This document shows, piece after piece, positions 25,372-39,247 of a stretch of DNA of 64,000 bases; the stretch's first letter is position 1; every line of letters begins with the position of its first letter. Where the stretch lies: contig NZ_BAGB01000013.1 in the NCBI RefSeq assembly GCF_000308615.1, positions 1 through 64,000 on the forward strand, written 5' to 3'. The position numbers and the translations under genes are program-made. Below the pieces are notes generated by a model. That model was not told where the DNA came from. It ran no database searches and saw only the letters and a list, made by a program, of their open reading frames with translations. Source of the DNA: Nocardia jiangxiensis NBRC 101359. GTDB taxonomy: Bacteria > Actinomycetota > Actinomycetes > Mycobacteriales > Mycobacteriaceae.

Positions 25372-25440
25372 CGCACCCGGTGCATGAATACGCACCCCGT
25401 GCAGGGCCCGCTGAGGGTGCGGATCCGAGCTCGGGGTGCG
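25372..25440. promoter_or_regulatory. Cluster of four CGCACCC/GGGTGCG heptamers, candidate operator
   Basis: Two direct copies (25372-25378, 25391-25397) and two inverted copies (25415-25421, 25434-25440) lie between the TetR stop and the acyl-CoA dehydrogenase start. The arrangement of paired inverted heptamers is what a dimeric repressor would bind. No factor can be assigned from sequence alone. Confidence 0.35.
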
Positions 25441-25454
25441 CTCGAAAACTCGAA

Positions 25455-26045
25455 TCAGCGGCGGGCGGAGGCGAACAGCGGCGCGATGAAGCGGTGCAGC
25501 ATCTGCGACTCCTCGTCCTCGTCGCGACCCGGGACGGTCAGCAGCGAGACGATCGCGCGAGTCAGCCAGCGGGCCAGCAGCGTCGCGTCCCCGTCCGGCG
25601 CGGCACCGGTCACCGATCCGGCAATGGCCTCGATGACCTGCGAAGTCTGGGCGATCTCGATGGCCAGCCCCGCATCCCCCGGACGGAACCAGGCGATCAG
25701 CAGTGGATCGGCGCGCACCGCCCGCAGACTGGCCAGCACACCGGCGACCGCGCGCTCACCCGGATCGTCGATTCCGGCGATCTCGGCGGTGACGTGCGCC
25801 CCGATGCGCCGGGCCTCGCGGTGGACGAAGGCCAGCTGCACCGCTTGGCGACTCTCGAAATAGCGGTACAGCGTGGCCCGCGAACAGCCCGCGGCCTTGG
25901 CGATATCGCCCATCTGCGTGGCGGCCACCCCGCGTTCGGCGAACAACCGCGCCGCGGCGTCCAGGATCCGTTCGGCGGCGCTCAACGAGCGCGCCTCACC
26001 CAGCCAATCACCCACAACTCTCCCGTCGCCGCTCGTCTCCGGCAT
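25455..26045 (-). CDS. TetR-family transcriptional regulator
   Basis: A 196-residue TetR repressor. The N-terminal DNA-binding helix-turn-helix covers about residues 22-68 (AAERILDAAARLFAERGVAA, then GDIAKAAGCSRATLYRYF). The C-terminal ligand domain is divergent and gives no hint of ligand. It lies 27 nt downstream of the P450 gene, so it is likely co-transcribed with it. It probably represses that operon and perhaps the following acyl-CoA dehydrogenase. Confidence 0.93.
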   Translation of the reverse strand: MPETSGDGRVVGDWLGEARSLSAAERILDAAARLFAERGVAATQMGDIAKAAGCSRATLYRYFESRQAVQLAFVHREARRIGAHVTAEIAGIDDPGERAVAGVLASLRAVRADPLLIAWFRPGDAGLAIEIAQTSQVIEAIAGSVTGAAPDGDATLLARWLTRAIVSLLTVPGRDEDEESQMLHRFIAPLFASARR

Positions 26046-26072
26046 TCGCCTCGGCGCCGGGCCCGAGCTCGC

Positions 26073-27308
26073 TCACGCCGCCGGGCCCCGGACACCGAAC
26101 GGCACGCTGACCGGCCAGCGCACATAACTGCCGTCGGTGTACCGCACGTTATCCATGTCGACGGTGAACTCCGGACAGCGGGCCAGCAACTCCTTCAGGG
26201 CGATGGTCGCCTGCATCCGCGCCGCGGCCGCACCGAGGCAGTGGTGATTGCCGTTGCCGAAGGTCATGATGTTCCGCGGGCTCCGGGTAACGTCGAGTTC
26301 TGCTGCGTCCGGCCCGAATTCGCGTTCGTCGCGATTGGCCGAGCCGTACAGCAGCAGTACGCGACGGCCTTCGGGGATGACGCCCCCGTCGAGTTCGACG
26401 TCGCGAGTGGCGGTGCGCGCCAGACCTTGTACGGGCGAGGTGAGCCGCAGGAATTCGTCCACCGAGCCGGGAATCAGATCCGGATCCTCGAGCAGCCGTC
26501 GGCGCTGCTGCGGGTTCTGGGCCAGCAATTGCACCGCGCCGCCGAGGTTTCCGGTCGTGGTGTCGTTGCCGCCGGTGATCATGGTGAAGGCGAAACCGAG
26601 GATCTGCAGAATCTCCCCGACGTCACCGTCCGCGCCCAACCCGGAGGCCACCAGATGGGAGATGGTGTCCTCACCCGGTGCGGCCCGGCGCTTCTCGATC
26701 AGTCCGGTGAAGTACTGCATCAGTTCGGTCACCGCGGTCTGCGCCTGCATGACCCCGCCGGCGCCGGTGGCCGAGGCCGCGACGATCGCCTCGCTCCAGC
26801 CGTCGAACGCGGCCCGATCCTCTTCGGGCACACCGAGATAGTGCGCGACGACCATGGTCGGCAGCGGTTTGAACAGCTCCACGGTGATGTCGCCGCCGCC
26901 CGCCGCGCGTAGCCGCTCGATCCGTTCGACGACGAATTCCCTTACCGCGGGGCTGATTTCCTGTACCTGTCGCGGGGTGAACCCCTTGGCCACCCGACGC
27001 CGGAAGATCGTGTGATCCGGCGGATCGGTGAAGACGAACGGCCGGTTCTCGCCCAGGCCGATCGCGCTCAGATCGGTGTAGTCGACCGTCAAACCCTGTG
27101 CGGAGGAGAAGGTTTCGGGATCGCGCACGGCCTCGTAGACGTCGCGATACCGGGACAGCACGTAATAGTCCTGGTCTTCACGCCCCTCGGGGACGACGTG
27201 GTGCACCGGATCGTGCTCCCGCAGCGCGGCGTACATCCCCCACGGATCGCGCCAGCTGTCCCCGGATCGCAGTTCGAACCGAGCCTCGCGAGACAAAGTA
27301 TCGCTCAT
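26073..27308 (-). CDS. Cytochrome P450
   Basis: A 411-residue soluble P450 of bacterial class I type. The I-helix oxygen-activation segment is ITGGNDTTTGN, the K-helix ExxR is in DEFLRLTSP, and the heme-binding motif FGNGNHHCLG has Cys357 as ligand. Electrons would come from a ferredoxin and reductase; the FprB-type fusion at 50446 is one possible source but is distant. Substrate unknown. It heads a P450-TetR operon. ATG at 27308. Confidence 0.95.
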   Translation of the reverse strand: MSDTLSREARFELRSGDSWRDPWGMYAALREHDPVHHVVPEGREDQDYYVLSRYRDVYEAVRDPETFSSAQGLTVDYTDLSAIGLGENRPFVFTDPPDHTIFRRRVAKGFTPRQVQEISPAVREFVVERIERLRAAGGGDITVELFKPLPTMVVAHYLGVPEEDRAAFDGWSEAIVAASATGAGGVMQAQTAVTELMQYFTGLIEKRRAAPGEDTISHLVASGLGADGDVGEILQILGFAFTMITGGNDTTTGNLGGAVQLLAQNPQQRRRLLEDPDLIPGSVDEFLRLTSPVQGLARTATRDVELDGGVIPEGRRVLLLYGSANRDEREFGPDAAELDVTRSPRNIMTFGNGNHHCLGAAAARMQATIALKELLARCPEFTVDMDNVRYTDGSYVRWPVSVPFGVRGPAA

Positions 27309-27487
27309 GTCTCAACGGTAAGGCAGATGGCAATTTATGTCTAGAGGTGATGTGGCCAGTTCGCGGTGCGTCCGGCCTGCGGTGGCCGGAAATCTAATCG
27401 TTCGGCGAACCCAGAACCGCTCCCGTACGATCGCGTTCGAGACCCCGGCGTGCCGGAGTCCCGAACGGCACGCAGGAGGGGGAGGAG

Positions 27488-28759
27488 TTGAGACTTCGTC
27501 TACCGGCGACCGTCCGTCAGGGCGCGGACTGGTTGCGGCGTCTGGCCGCCACCACGCCCGGCGCGATCGCCGCGATCGCCGTCGCAGCCGTGGTGCTGTG
27601 CCTGATATCGGGTCTGGTCTGCGCGAACGAGTTGAGCGACAAGACCACTCGCCGTGACAACGCGCTGACCCGCTCGGAGCCGCTGAACAACGCGGCGCAG
27701 AGCCTGTACGTCGCGCTGTCCCAGGCCGATGCGAGTGCGGCCACCGCATTCCTGTCCGGCGGCGTCGAATCGCCGCAGATCAGATCGCAGTATCAGCAGG
27801 CGCTCGCCGACGCGGCCGGCGCACTGGCCACCGCGACAGCCGGGGCGAACGACCCGCAGAGCCGCCGGATCGTCGCGAACATCTCCGCGGATCTGCCCGC
27901 CTACACCGGACTCGTCGAGTCGGCGCGGGCAAACAACCGGCAGGGCTTCCCGGTCGGCTCGGCCTATCTGCGCGAAGCCTCGGGTCTGATGCAGAAGTCG
28001 TTGCTGCCCAGCGCCGCTCAGCTCGCCACCGAACGCGCCGCTGCCCTGCGCGCGGATCAGCGCGCGATCACCGGCCCGCCGTGGCTGGCGATCGTGCTGT
28101 TGTTGCTGGTGTTGGCGGGTGCGGGCGCGGCATCGCGAATTCTGCTGCGGCGCACCAACCGGCTGTTCAATCTCGGCATCGTCGCCGCCGCGGGCGCGGC
28201 GCTGGTGGCGCTGCTGTGGGTCGTGGTCTCGGCGATCACCTCGGCCGGTGCGATCGATACCGGCGCGGGCGGTCCGACCACGCGTTCGGAGAATCTCGCC
28301 CAAGCGCGGATTCTCGGGCAGCAGGCGCGCACCGACGAGATGCTCGAATTGATCACCCGCGGCGACACCACCGGTACCGAGGCCGATTTCTCGGCCAAGA
28401 CCGGTCAGCTGCACAACCGGCTGTCCGGGGTGGCGCCGGCGGATTCGCCTGTACTGCTGCAGTTCTCGCAGTGGCTGGCGGGACATCGCAAACAGGTCGG
28501 CTACTACGACGCCGCGAATTATCCCGCGGCGGTGGAACAGGCTATCGGCACGGCACCCACCGACTCGTCCGGAATCTTCACCGCCCTGGACGATTCGGTG
28601 CGCGCGGATCTCACGCGGACCCGAGTTCAGGTGCGCGAGCAGATCGCCTCGGCCGGTGACAGCTGGATCGGCGGCGCCGCGGGCACACTGGTTCTGCTGG
28701 TGTTCGCGGCCGGCGCAGCGGTCATCGGACTCTGGCCGCGGCTGAAGGAGTTCCAGTGA
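27488..28759 (+). CDS. glnX: GlnX-like membrane sensor protein (Rv0412c-like)
   Basis: A 423-residue membrane protein with four predicted helices: about 26-47, 198-217, 228-252 and 395-418. Two extracytoplasmic helical domains lie between helices 1-2 and 3-4, with short cytoplasmic ends. This is the layout of mycobacterial GlnX, which with the lipoprotein GlnH is reported to sense Asp/Glu outside the cell and pass the signal to PknG. Identification relies on topology and on the order glnX-glnH-pknG. It starts at TTG 27488 after GGAGGAG. The stop overlaps the glnH GTG start, beginning a run of seven coupled genes. Confidence 0.88.
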   Translation: MRLRLPATVRQGADWLRRLAATTPGAIAAIAVAAVVLCLISGLVCANELSDKTTRRDNALTRSEPLNNAAQSLYVALSQADASAATAFLSGGVESPQIRSQYQQALADAAGALATATAGANDPQSRRIVANISADLPAYTGLVESARANNRQGFPVGSAYLREASGLMQKSLLPSAAQLATERAAALRADQRAITGPPWLAIVLLLLVLAGAGAASRILLRRTNRLFNLGIVAAAGAALVALLWVVVSAITSAGAIDTGAGGPTTRSENLAQARILGQQARTDEMLELITRGDTTGTEADFSAKTGQLHNRLSGVAPADSPVLLQFSQWLAGHRKQVGYYDAANYPAAVEQAIGTAPTDSSGIFTALDDSVRADLTRTRVQVREQIASAGDSWIGGAAGTLVLLVFAAGAAVIGLWPRLKEFQ

Positions 28760-29720
28760 GGCGCACCCGGTTGTTGCGATCGCTGGTCGTCCTGGCGACG
28801 ACCGCACTTCTGGCGGGCTGCGGCGCCGATGCGGCCGTGCCGCGGTCCGCGCCGGTCGCGCCGGTCCGGCCACTTCCGCCCGATTCGCAGACGATAAAGC
28901 CCAGCGCGACGCCCGCCGCCCAGTGCGGCGATCTGACCACCAGCCTGACGCCGAGTTCTGGTGCGTTCGCGCCGGATTCGACGATGGCGCGGATCAAGGC
29001 CAAGGGCCGCCTGACGGTCGGCGTCGATCAGAACACCTATCTGTTCGGCTTCCGTGATCCGTCCACGGGGCAGCTGGAGGGCTTCGACATCGATCTGGCG
29101 CGCGAGATCGCCCGCGACCTGTTCGGCGACCCGAACCGGATCGAACTGCGCTCGGTCTCCACCGCCGAGCGGGTGCCCGTGTTGACCGACAACCGGGTGG
29201 ACATGGTGGTGCGCACCTTCTCGGTGACCTGTGAGCGTCGTCGTGACATCGCGTTCTCCAGTGCGTATTTCACTGCGGCGCAACGTATTCTGGCTGCCAA
29301 GACGTCCGGTATCCGGTCCGCGGCCGATCTGGACGGCAAGCGGGTGTGCGTCACGGTCGGCGCGGATTCGGCCGACCGGCTGTTCGCCCTGAATCTGGCG
29401 CATCCACCGACTGTCCTGGGCGTGACGAACTGGACCGACTGCCTGGTGGCGCTGCAACAGGGACAGGTGGACGCGGTCAGCACCGATGAGCCGATTCTGG
29501 CCGGTCTGGCCGCGCAGGACGCCAATCTCCAGGTGGTGGGCGGTCCGCTGGGATACGAGTACTACGCGGTCGGATTGCCGCACGGCCAGGACGATATGGT
29601 CCGCTTCGTCAACGGCGTACTCGACCGCATCCGCGCCGACGGCACCTGGCAGCGGCTCTACAACGCCAGCCTGGGTTCGCTCGGTCCCTCGACCGGACCA
29701 CCGGCCGCGCACTACAGCGG

Positions 29721-29724
<4 letters not shown>
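28756..29724 (+). CDS. glnH: GlnH-like amino-acid-binding lipoprotein
   Basis: A 322-residue solute-binding protein of the polar amino acid type. A lipoprotein signal ends in LLAGC with lipidated Cys near residue 22, so it sits on the outer face of the membrane. The binding domain begins with GRLTVGVDQNTYLFGFRDP and GFDIDLAREIARDLFG. The FSVTCERRRDIAFSSAYF segment is typical of GlnH. No ABC permease genes accompany it, which fits a sensor role with GlnX rather than transport. It starts with GTG overlapping the glnX stop, and its stop overlaps the next gene (ATGA). Confidence 0.92.
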
Positions 29725-34490
<4,766 letters not shown>

Positions 34491-34494
<4 letters not shown>

Positions 34495-35777
34495 GTTCAC
34501 CGGCAGTGGAGGGGATTTCGGTCGTCGTCGACCAGAATCAGTATCTGGCCGAGGGCGCGGACACCGTGGATGCGGTCGTCACGGTGGAGAGCGGTGCGCA
34601 GTTCGCGGTGGCCGCGCCGGCGCGCGAGCGCGTGGAGATCATCATCATCGACTGTTCGGGGTCGATGGCGGCGGGTGACCGGTTCGCCGGGGCCCGCACG
34701 GCCACTCTCGCCGCACTGGACGAAATGCCCGACGGCACTCTGTTCGCGATCGTGAAGGGTACCCACGTCGGTGAGGTGGTCTTCCCCGCGCGCGGGCCGC
34801 TGCAACGCGCCGATCGCGAATCGCGCACCGCCGCAAGGCATGCCCTGGACAAATTGCGCCCCTACGGCGGTACCGCGATGGGGATGTGGCTGGGTGTGGC
34901 GCGGCAGATCGCCGGGCAGTATCCGGGGGCGATGGCGCACGCCATTCTGCTCACCGACGGTAAGAACGAGCACGAGGAACCCGCGCACCTGCTCGACGAG
35001 ATCCGACAGTCCGCGGGCCTGTTCACCTGCGACTGCCGCGGCGTGGGCACCAATTACGTGGTGGCAGAACTGCGTACCGTCGCCTCCGGTCTGCTCGGCT
35101 CGGTCGATGTGGTCAAACAGGGGTCGGAGCTGACCGCCGACTTCCAGGCGCTGACGCAGGCGTCGATGGGCCGCACGATTCCCGAACTGACGCTGCGGGT
35201 CTGGACGCCCGCGGGCGCCGCGGTGCGCTTCGTCAAGCAGGTCGCGCCGACCATCGAGGATCTGTCCGATCGACGTCACGAGACCGCCGCGCAGGTGGGG
35301 GAATACCCGCTGGGTTCCTGGGGTGCGGAGGAACGCGACTATCACGTGCAGGTCCGCCTCGATCCGGCCGCGCCCGGCCGGGAGAAACTGGCCGCCCGGA
35401 TCAGTGTGGTGGCCGGGGACGAGGTGGTGGGCCAGGGGTTGGTGAAGGCGGTGTGGACCACCGACAACGAATTGTCGGCCCGGATCGGCCGCCGCGTCGC
35501 GCACTACACCGGTCAGGCCGAACTCGCCGAGGCGGTGCAGGAGGGCTTGTCCGCTCGTAAAGAGGGCGATGTGCACACCGCGACGGCCAAACTGCAGCGG
35601 GCGGTGGAACTGGCCGCCGAGTCCGGGAACGAGGGCACCGCGAAGCTGCTGCGCGGTGTCGTGGAGGTCGACGACCACACCGGTACGGTCCGGCTGCGGA
35701 ACGATGTCGACACCTTCGACGAGATGGCCCTGGACGCGCGTTCGACCAAGACCGCCCGGGTGCGGAAGGAGTCCTAG
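34491..35777 (+). CDS. VWA-domain protein of the PknG operon
   Basis: A 428-residue protein with an N-terminal von Willebrand A domain (about 45-220). It has an intact MIDAS motif DCSGSM, a distal Thr in GGTAMGMW and ILLTDGKNEHEE, so it should bind a divalent metal and a protein ligand. The region 240-350 looks beta-rich. Residues 350-410 form a helical repeat (EAVQEGLSARKEGDVHTATA). No signal peptide. It is coupled by ATGA to the PP2C gene and overlaps the FHA gene by one base. VWA proteins often act with FHA or ATPase partners; here a platform role in signalling is inferred. Confidence 0.9.
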
Positions 35778-36487
35778 TGCTCACCTGCCCCGACGGTCAC
35801 CTGTCCGCCGCCACCGATTACTGCGACGTCTGCGGCGCGGCGTTGAGCAGCGGTGCTGCTCCCGTTCCGCCCGCGGCGGCCCCGTTGCCGTGTCCGGCGT
35901 GCGGTGCGCCGATCTCGGCGCGGTTCTGTGAGGTGTGCGGCCATGATTCGGCGCTGCCCGCGCCCGGTCGCGCGGCCGAGCCGGTCGCGGGACGGGCCGA
36001 TCTCACGGCTGTGCTGCCGGAATCTGTGGCTCCTACAGTGGAATTCGGCAAGTCGGAGCAGAACAGTGCTGCGGGAGAGTCGGTGTGGGTGGCGACCGTC
36101 GCCGCGGATCACGATCTCTACCAACGGATGCTGGCTCGCAAGGGGCCGGACGCCGAGCGGGTGGAATTTCCGGGCTTCTATCCGGAGCGGCGGATTCCCT
36201 TGCGGGGCAATGATTTCCTGGTCGGCAAACGCAGTGTGTCGCAGGGTGTGCTGCCCGACATCGATCTCGGCATCGCTCCGGTGGACATCGGTGTATCCCG
36301 GTCGCACGCGCGTATCCACGTCGACCGGGACGTTCTCACCGTCACCGATCTGGGCTCCACCAACGGGACGAGCATCAACGGCGTCGACGACCTGATCCCG
36401 CCGGGTACGCCGGTTCCGCTGCACAGTGGTGATCGGATCCACGTCGGGGGATGGACCACCATCACCGTCACCCTCGAACCGGTCTGA
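35777..36487 (+). CDS. FHA-domain protein with two N-terminal zinc ribbons
   Basis: A 236-residue protein. Two Cys4 units occupy the first 55 residues (CPDGH ... CDVC; CPAC ... CEVC). A Pro/Ala-rich linker follows. A C-terminal FHA domain (about 140-230) has the phosphothreonine-binding signature SRSHARIH and STNGTSING. In M. tuberculosis PknG acts on the FHA protein GarA, whose N-terminus holds the phosphorylated ETTS motif. That motif is absent here, so this is not GarA but may read phosphorylated PknG or its targets. GTG start shares a base with the VWA stop. Last gene of the operon. Confidence 0.93.
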   Translation: MLTCPDGHLSAATDYCDVCGAALSSGAAPVPPAAAPLPCPACGAPISARFCEVCGHDSALPAPGRAAEPVAGRADLTAVLPESVAPTVEFGKSEQNSAAGESVWVATVAADHDLYQRMLARKGPDAERVEFPGFYPERRIPLRGNDFLVGKRSVSQGVLPDIDLGIAPVDIGVSRSHARIHVDRDVLTVTDLGSTNGTSINGVDDLIPPGTPVPLHSGDRIHVGGWTTITVTLEPV

Positions 36488-36513
36488 ACCGCTGCCCGCA
36501 CGGTCGGCGGGAT

Positions 36514-36535
36514 GCAGATCCGGTCGACGATCTGC
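36514..36535 (+). terminator. Weak hairpin after the PknG operon
   Basis: A perfect 7-bp stem GCAGATC/GATCTGC with an 8-nt loop lies 26 nt after the FHA stop and before the permease promoter region. It has no T-run beyond TTGT. Confidence 0.35.
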
Positions 36536-36641
36536 TTGTCCGATCCGACGAAATCGCCCGAATTCATTCATGAAAGCGGACAATCTGGGTGTTACCGCTC
36601 ACATTTACACTGCCCCGATCAGGTAGTACAAGGAGCAGCAC

Positions 36642-38078
36642 ATGCCAGCTAGTCCAGTCTTGCGTGAATTCTTCCGGCGCAAACCCATCGACCAGATCGA
36701 GGAGCACGAATCCGGCGGCCTGAAACGGGTATTGGGCCTGTGGCAGCTGACCACGATCGGCATCGGCGGCATCATCGGCGCGGGGATCTTCAGTCTCGCG
36801 GGTGAGGTCGCGAACAAGAATGCCGGACCGGCGGTGCTGGTCTCCTTCCTCATCGCCGGTGTCGCGAGTGCGGCCGCGGCCCTGTCCTATGCCGAATTCG
36901 CGGGGCTGATCCCGAAGGCGGGTTCGGCGTACACCTACGGGTACGCGGTACTGGGCGAGCCGGTCGGCTGGTTCATCGGCTGGGATCTGCTGCTGGAGTA
37001 CACCGCGATCGTCGCGGTGGTCGCCATCGGCATCTCCGGCTATATCGAATATCTGCTCGAGCAGCTGAATCTGCATCTGCCGGTGTGGATGCTCGGCGCG
37101 CCCGGAACCGGTGCGGGACACAAGGTGGATCTGTTCGCCGCGGTGCTGTGCCTACTCATCGCACTGCTGCTGAATCTGGGGATGAAGGCGGCGGCCCGAT
37201 TCGAGACGGCCGTGGTCGCCATCAAGATCGTGGTCGTGCTGATCGTGATCGTGGTCGGCTTCTTCTACATCAAGTCCGGCAACTATCACCCGTACTTCCC
37301 GTTCGGATTCGGCGGTGCGGTGACCGGCGCCTCGACGGTGTTCTTCGCGGTGTTCGGCTACGACGCGATGTCCACCGCCGCCGAGGAGTCCGTCGACGCC
37401 AAACGTCATCTGCCCAAGGCGATCCTGTATTCGCTGGCCATCGCGATGGTGCTGTACGTGCTGGTCTGTCTGGTGCTGACCGGTATGCAGCACTACTCCG
37501 AGATCAATCCCAAGAGCGGGTTGTCCACGGCCTTCAAGTCCGTGGGGCTGCCGGGGCTGGGCAGTCTGATCGCGGCGGGCGCGATCATCGGCATCACGAC
37601 GGTGCTGTTCACCTTCATGCTGGGCGTCACCCGGATCTGGTTCTCGATGAGCCGGGACGGGTTGTTGCCCAAGTGGTTCGCCAAGACCCATCCGACCCGG
37701 CACGTGCCGACCCGGATCACCTGGATCGCGGGCGCGGTGTCCGCAGCGATCGCCGGATTCATGCCGATCGGGTCGGCGGCCGAGCTGACCAATATCGGCA
37801 TTCTGCTGGCCTTCGTGGTGGTGTGTGCCGCGGTGATCGTGTTGCGTTACCGCTCACCGGAGTTACCGCGTTCGTTCCGGACGCCGCTGATGCCGGTGGT
37901 GCCGCTGGTCGGCATCGGTTTCTCGATCTGGTTGATCACCTTCCTGCAGCCGATCACCTGGTTGCGGTTCGCGATCTGGTTCGTGATCGGCATGGTCATC
38001 TACTTCGGTTACAGCCGAAGGCATTCGGTCCTGGCGACCGGGGCGCGTCCGGATGCGAGCGAGGCCGCGAACGCCTGA
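36642..38078 (+). CDS. APC-family amino acid permease
   Basis: A 478-residue membrane transporter of the amino acid-polyamine-organocation superfamily, cationic amino acid transporter-like branch (YfnA type). It has twelve or more hydrophobic helices. The first carries the substrate-binding GIGGIIGAGIFSLAG, and GYDAMSTAAEES is typical of this branch. ATG at 36642 has an AAGGAG site. Separate from the PknG operon by 154 bp with its own likely promoter. Substrate unproven. A strong terminator follows. Confidence 0.92.
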   Translation: MPASPVLREFFRRKPIDQIEEHESGGLKRVLGLWQLTTIGIGGIIGAGIFSLAGEVANKNAGPAVLVSFLIAGVASAAAALSYAEFAGLIPKAGSAYTYGYAVLGEPVGWFIGWDLLLEYTAIVAVVAIGISGYIEYLLEQLNLHLPVWMLGAPGTGAGHKVDLFAAVLCLLIALLLNLGMKAAARFETAVVAIKIVVVLIVIVVGFFYIKSGNYHPYFPFGFGGAVTGASTVFFAVFGYDAMSTAAEESVDAKRHLPKAILYSLAIAMVLYVLVCLVLTGMQHYSEINPKSGLSTAFKSVGLPGLGSLIAAGAIIGITTVLFTFMLGVTRIWFSMSRDGLLPKWFAKTHPTRHVPTRITWIAGAVSAAIAGFMPIGSAAELTNIGILLAFVVVCAAVIVLRYRSPELPRSFRTPLMPVVPLVGIGFSIWLITFLQPITWLRFAIWFVIGMVIYFGYSRRHSVLATGARPDASEAANA

Positions 38079-38083
38079 TTCCG

Positions 38084-38127
38084 CGAGCGGCCCATCGGCG
38101 AATTCCCTTCGTCCGATGGGCCGCTCG
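38084..38127. terminator. Strong bidirectional terminator between permease and amidase
   Basis: A perfect 15-bp stem (CGAGCGGCCCATCGG at 38084-38098 with its complement at 38113-38127) and a 14-nt loop lie between two convergent genes. There is no T-run, but the stem is very GC-rich. Confidence 0.8.
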
Positions 38128-38128
38128 T

Positions 38129-39247
38129 TCAGCGCAGCAGTTCCGCTGTGGCCAGCAGGGATTCGTCACATCCGGGTGCGGCGATGAGTGAAAGTCCCAG
38201 TGGCAGACCGTCGATACGGGCGACCGGCAGGCTCAGTGCGGGTGCGCCCAGTATCGGCGCGAGACAGGTGAGCCGGACCACCGCGGCGCGCCCGGCACCC
38301 GAATCCTCCAGTAGTGGTGCGGGATACGGGGTGGCGGGCAGGGCGAGTACCCGGTCGTCCGCGAATGCGCGCAGGATGCGATCCGATGCCGTACGCAGCA
38401 CCGACCGCGCCTCGGCGGCCATGCGCGGGGTGACCTCGGCCGCCAGTTCCAGACGCGCGGAGACGTTGCGGCCGAAGATCGGCCGTTCCCGGCGCACCCA
38501 TTCCCCGTGCTGCTCCCAGACCTGCGCGGCCTGGGCGGTGCTGAACGCCGCACGCACCCGGTCCCAGCCCCCGGCCTCGAACAGCGGTGCGGTGGTGAGT
38601 TCGAAACCCGCGCCGACCAGGCGGGTCAGCGTGCTGCGCAGGACCTGTCGCACCGGTTCGGCGACCGGGATGTCGGCGGGCCACCAGATCGTGCGCGGGC
38701 GCGCATCGGTGCCGACGCCGTCGAGCATCAGCCGCGCCCCGGCACGCAGGGTCGCCAGATCTCGGGCCAGCAGCGCCGGGACATCGAAAGACGGTGCCAG
38801 CGGTACGATTCCGTCGTGCGGCGCGCGAGAATGCGTGGGGCGCAACCCGAAGATGCCGGTGTAGGACGCCGGGACGCGAATCGATCCGGCGGTATCGGTG
38901 CCCAGTCCGAGATCGGCCAGTCCGGCGGCGATCACCGCGGCGGTCCCGCTCGACGATCCGCCCGGCATGCGTTCCGGCGCGACGGGATTCACCGGCGTGC
39001 CGTAGTGGGCGTTGGTGCCGGTCAGGCTGTAGGCCAGCTCGTCGGTATGGGTCTTGCCGACAACGGTGAACTCGGCCCGCAGCGCGCGAACGACCGCCGC
39101 GTCGTGCTGTGGAATCGAATGCGTGGCCAGCCAGCGCGGATTTCCCGCGCCGGTCGGCATACCCGCGACATCGATGACGTCCTTCACGGCCAGTCGCAGG
39201 CCCGCGGGTGCGTCCAGGACGGGCAGCCAGGATACGAAGCCGTTCAC
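38129..39247 (-). CDS. Amidase (amidase signature family)
   Basis: A 372-residue amidase-signature hydrolase. The Ser-Ser-Lys triad is seen: Lys in LAVKDVIDV, Ser in PGGSSSGTAAV and the nucleophile Ser in TDTAGSIRVPAS. It hydrolyses an amide to acid and ammonia in the cytoplasm. The 4-nt overlap with the upstream acetamidase/formamidase-like gene (ATGA) makes one operon, so both likely serve use of amides as nitrogen source. The protein is short for the family (usually 450 or more), missing part of the C-terminal region. Confidence 0.92.
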   Translation of the reverse strand: MNGFVSWLPVLDAPAGLRLAVKDVIDVAGMPTGAGNPRWLATHSIPQHDAAVVRALRAEFTVVGKTHTDELAYSLTGTNAHYGTPVNPVAPERMPGGSSSGTAAVIAAGLADLGLGTDTAGSIRVPASYTGIFGLRPTHSRAPHDGIVPLAPSFDVPALLARDLATLRAGARLMLDGVGTDARPRTIWWPADIPVAEPVRQVLRSTLTRLVGAGFELTTAPLFEAGGWDRVRAAFSTAQAAQVWEQHGEWVRRERPIFGRNVSARLELAAEVTPRMAAEARSVLRTASDRILRAFADDRVLALPATPYPAPLLEDSGAGRAAVVRLTCLAPILGAPALSLPVARIDGLPLGLSLIAAPGCDESLLATAELLR

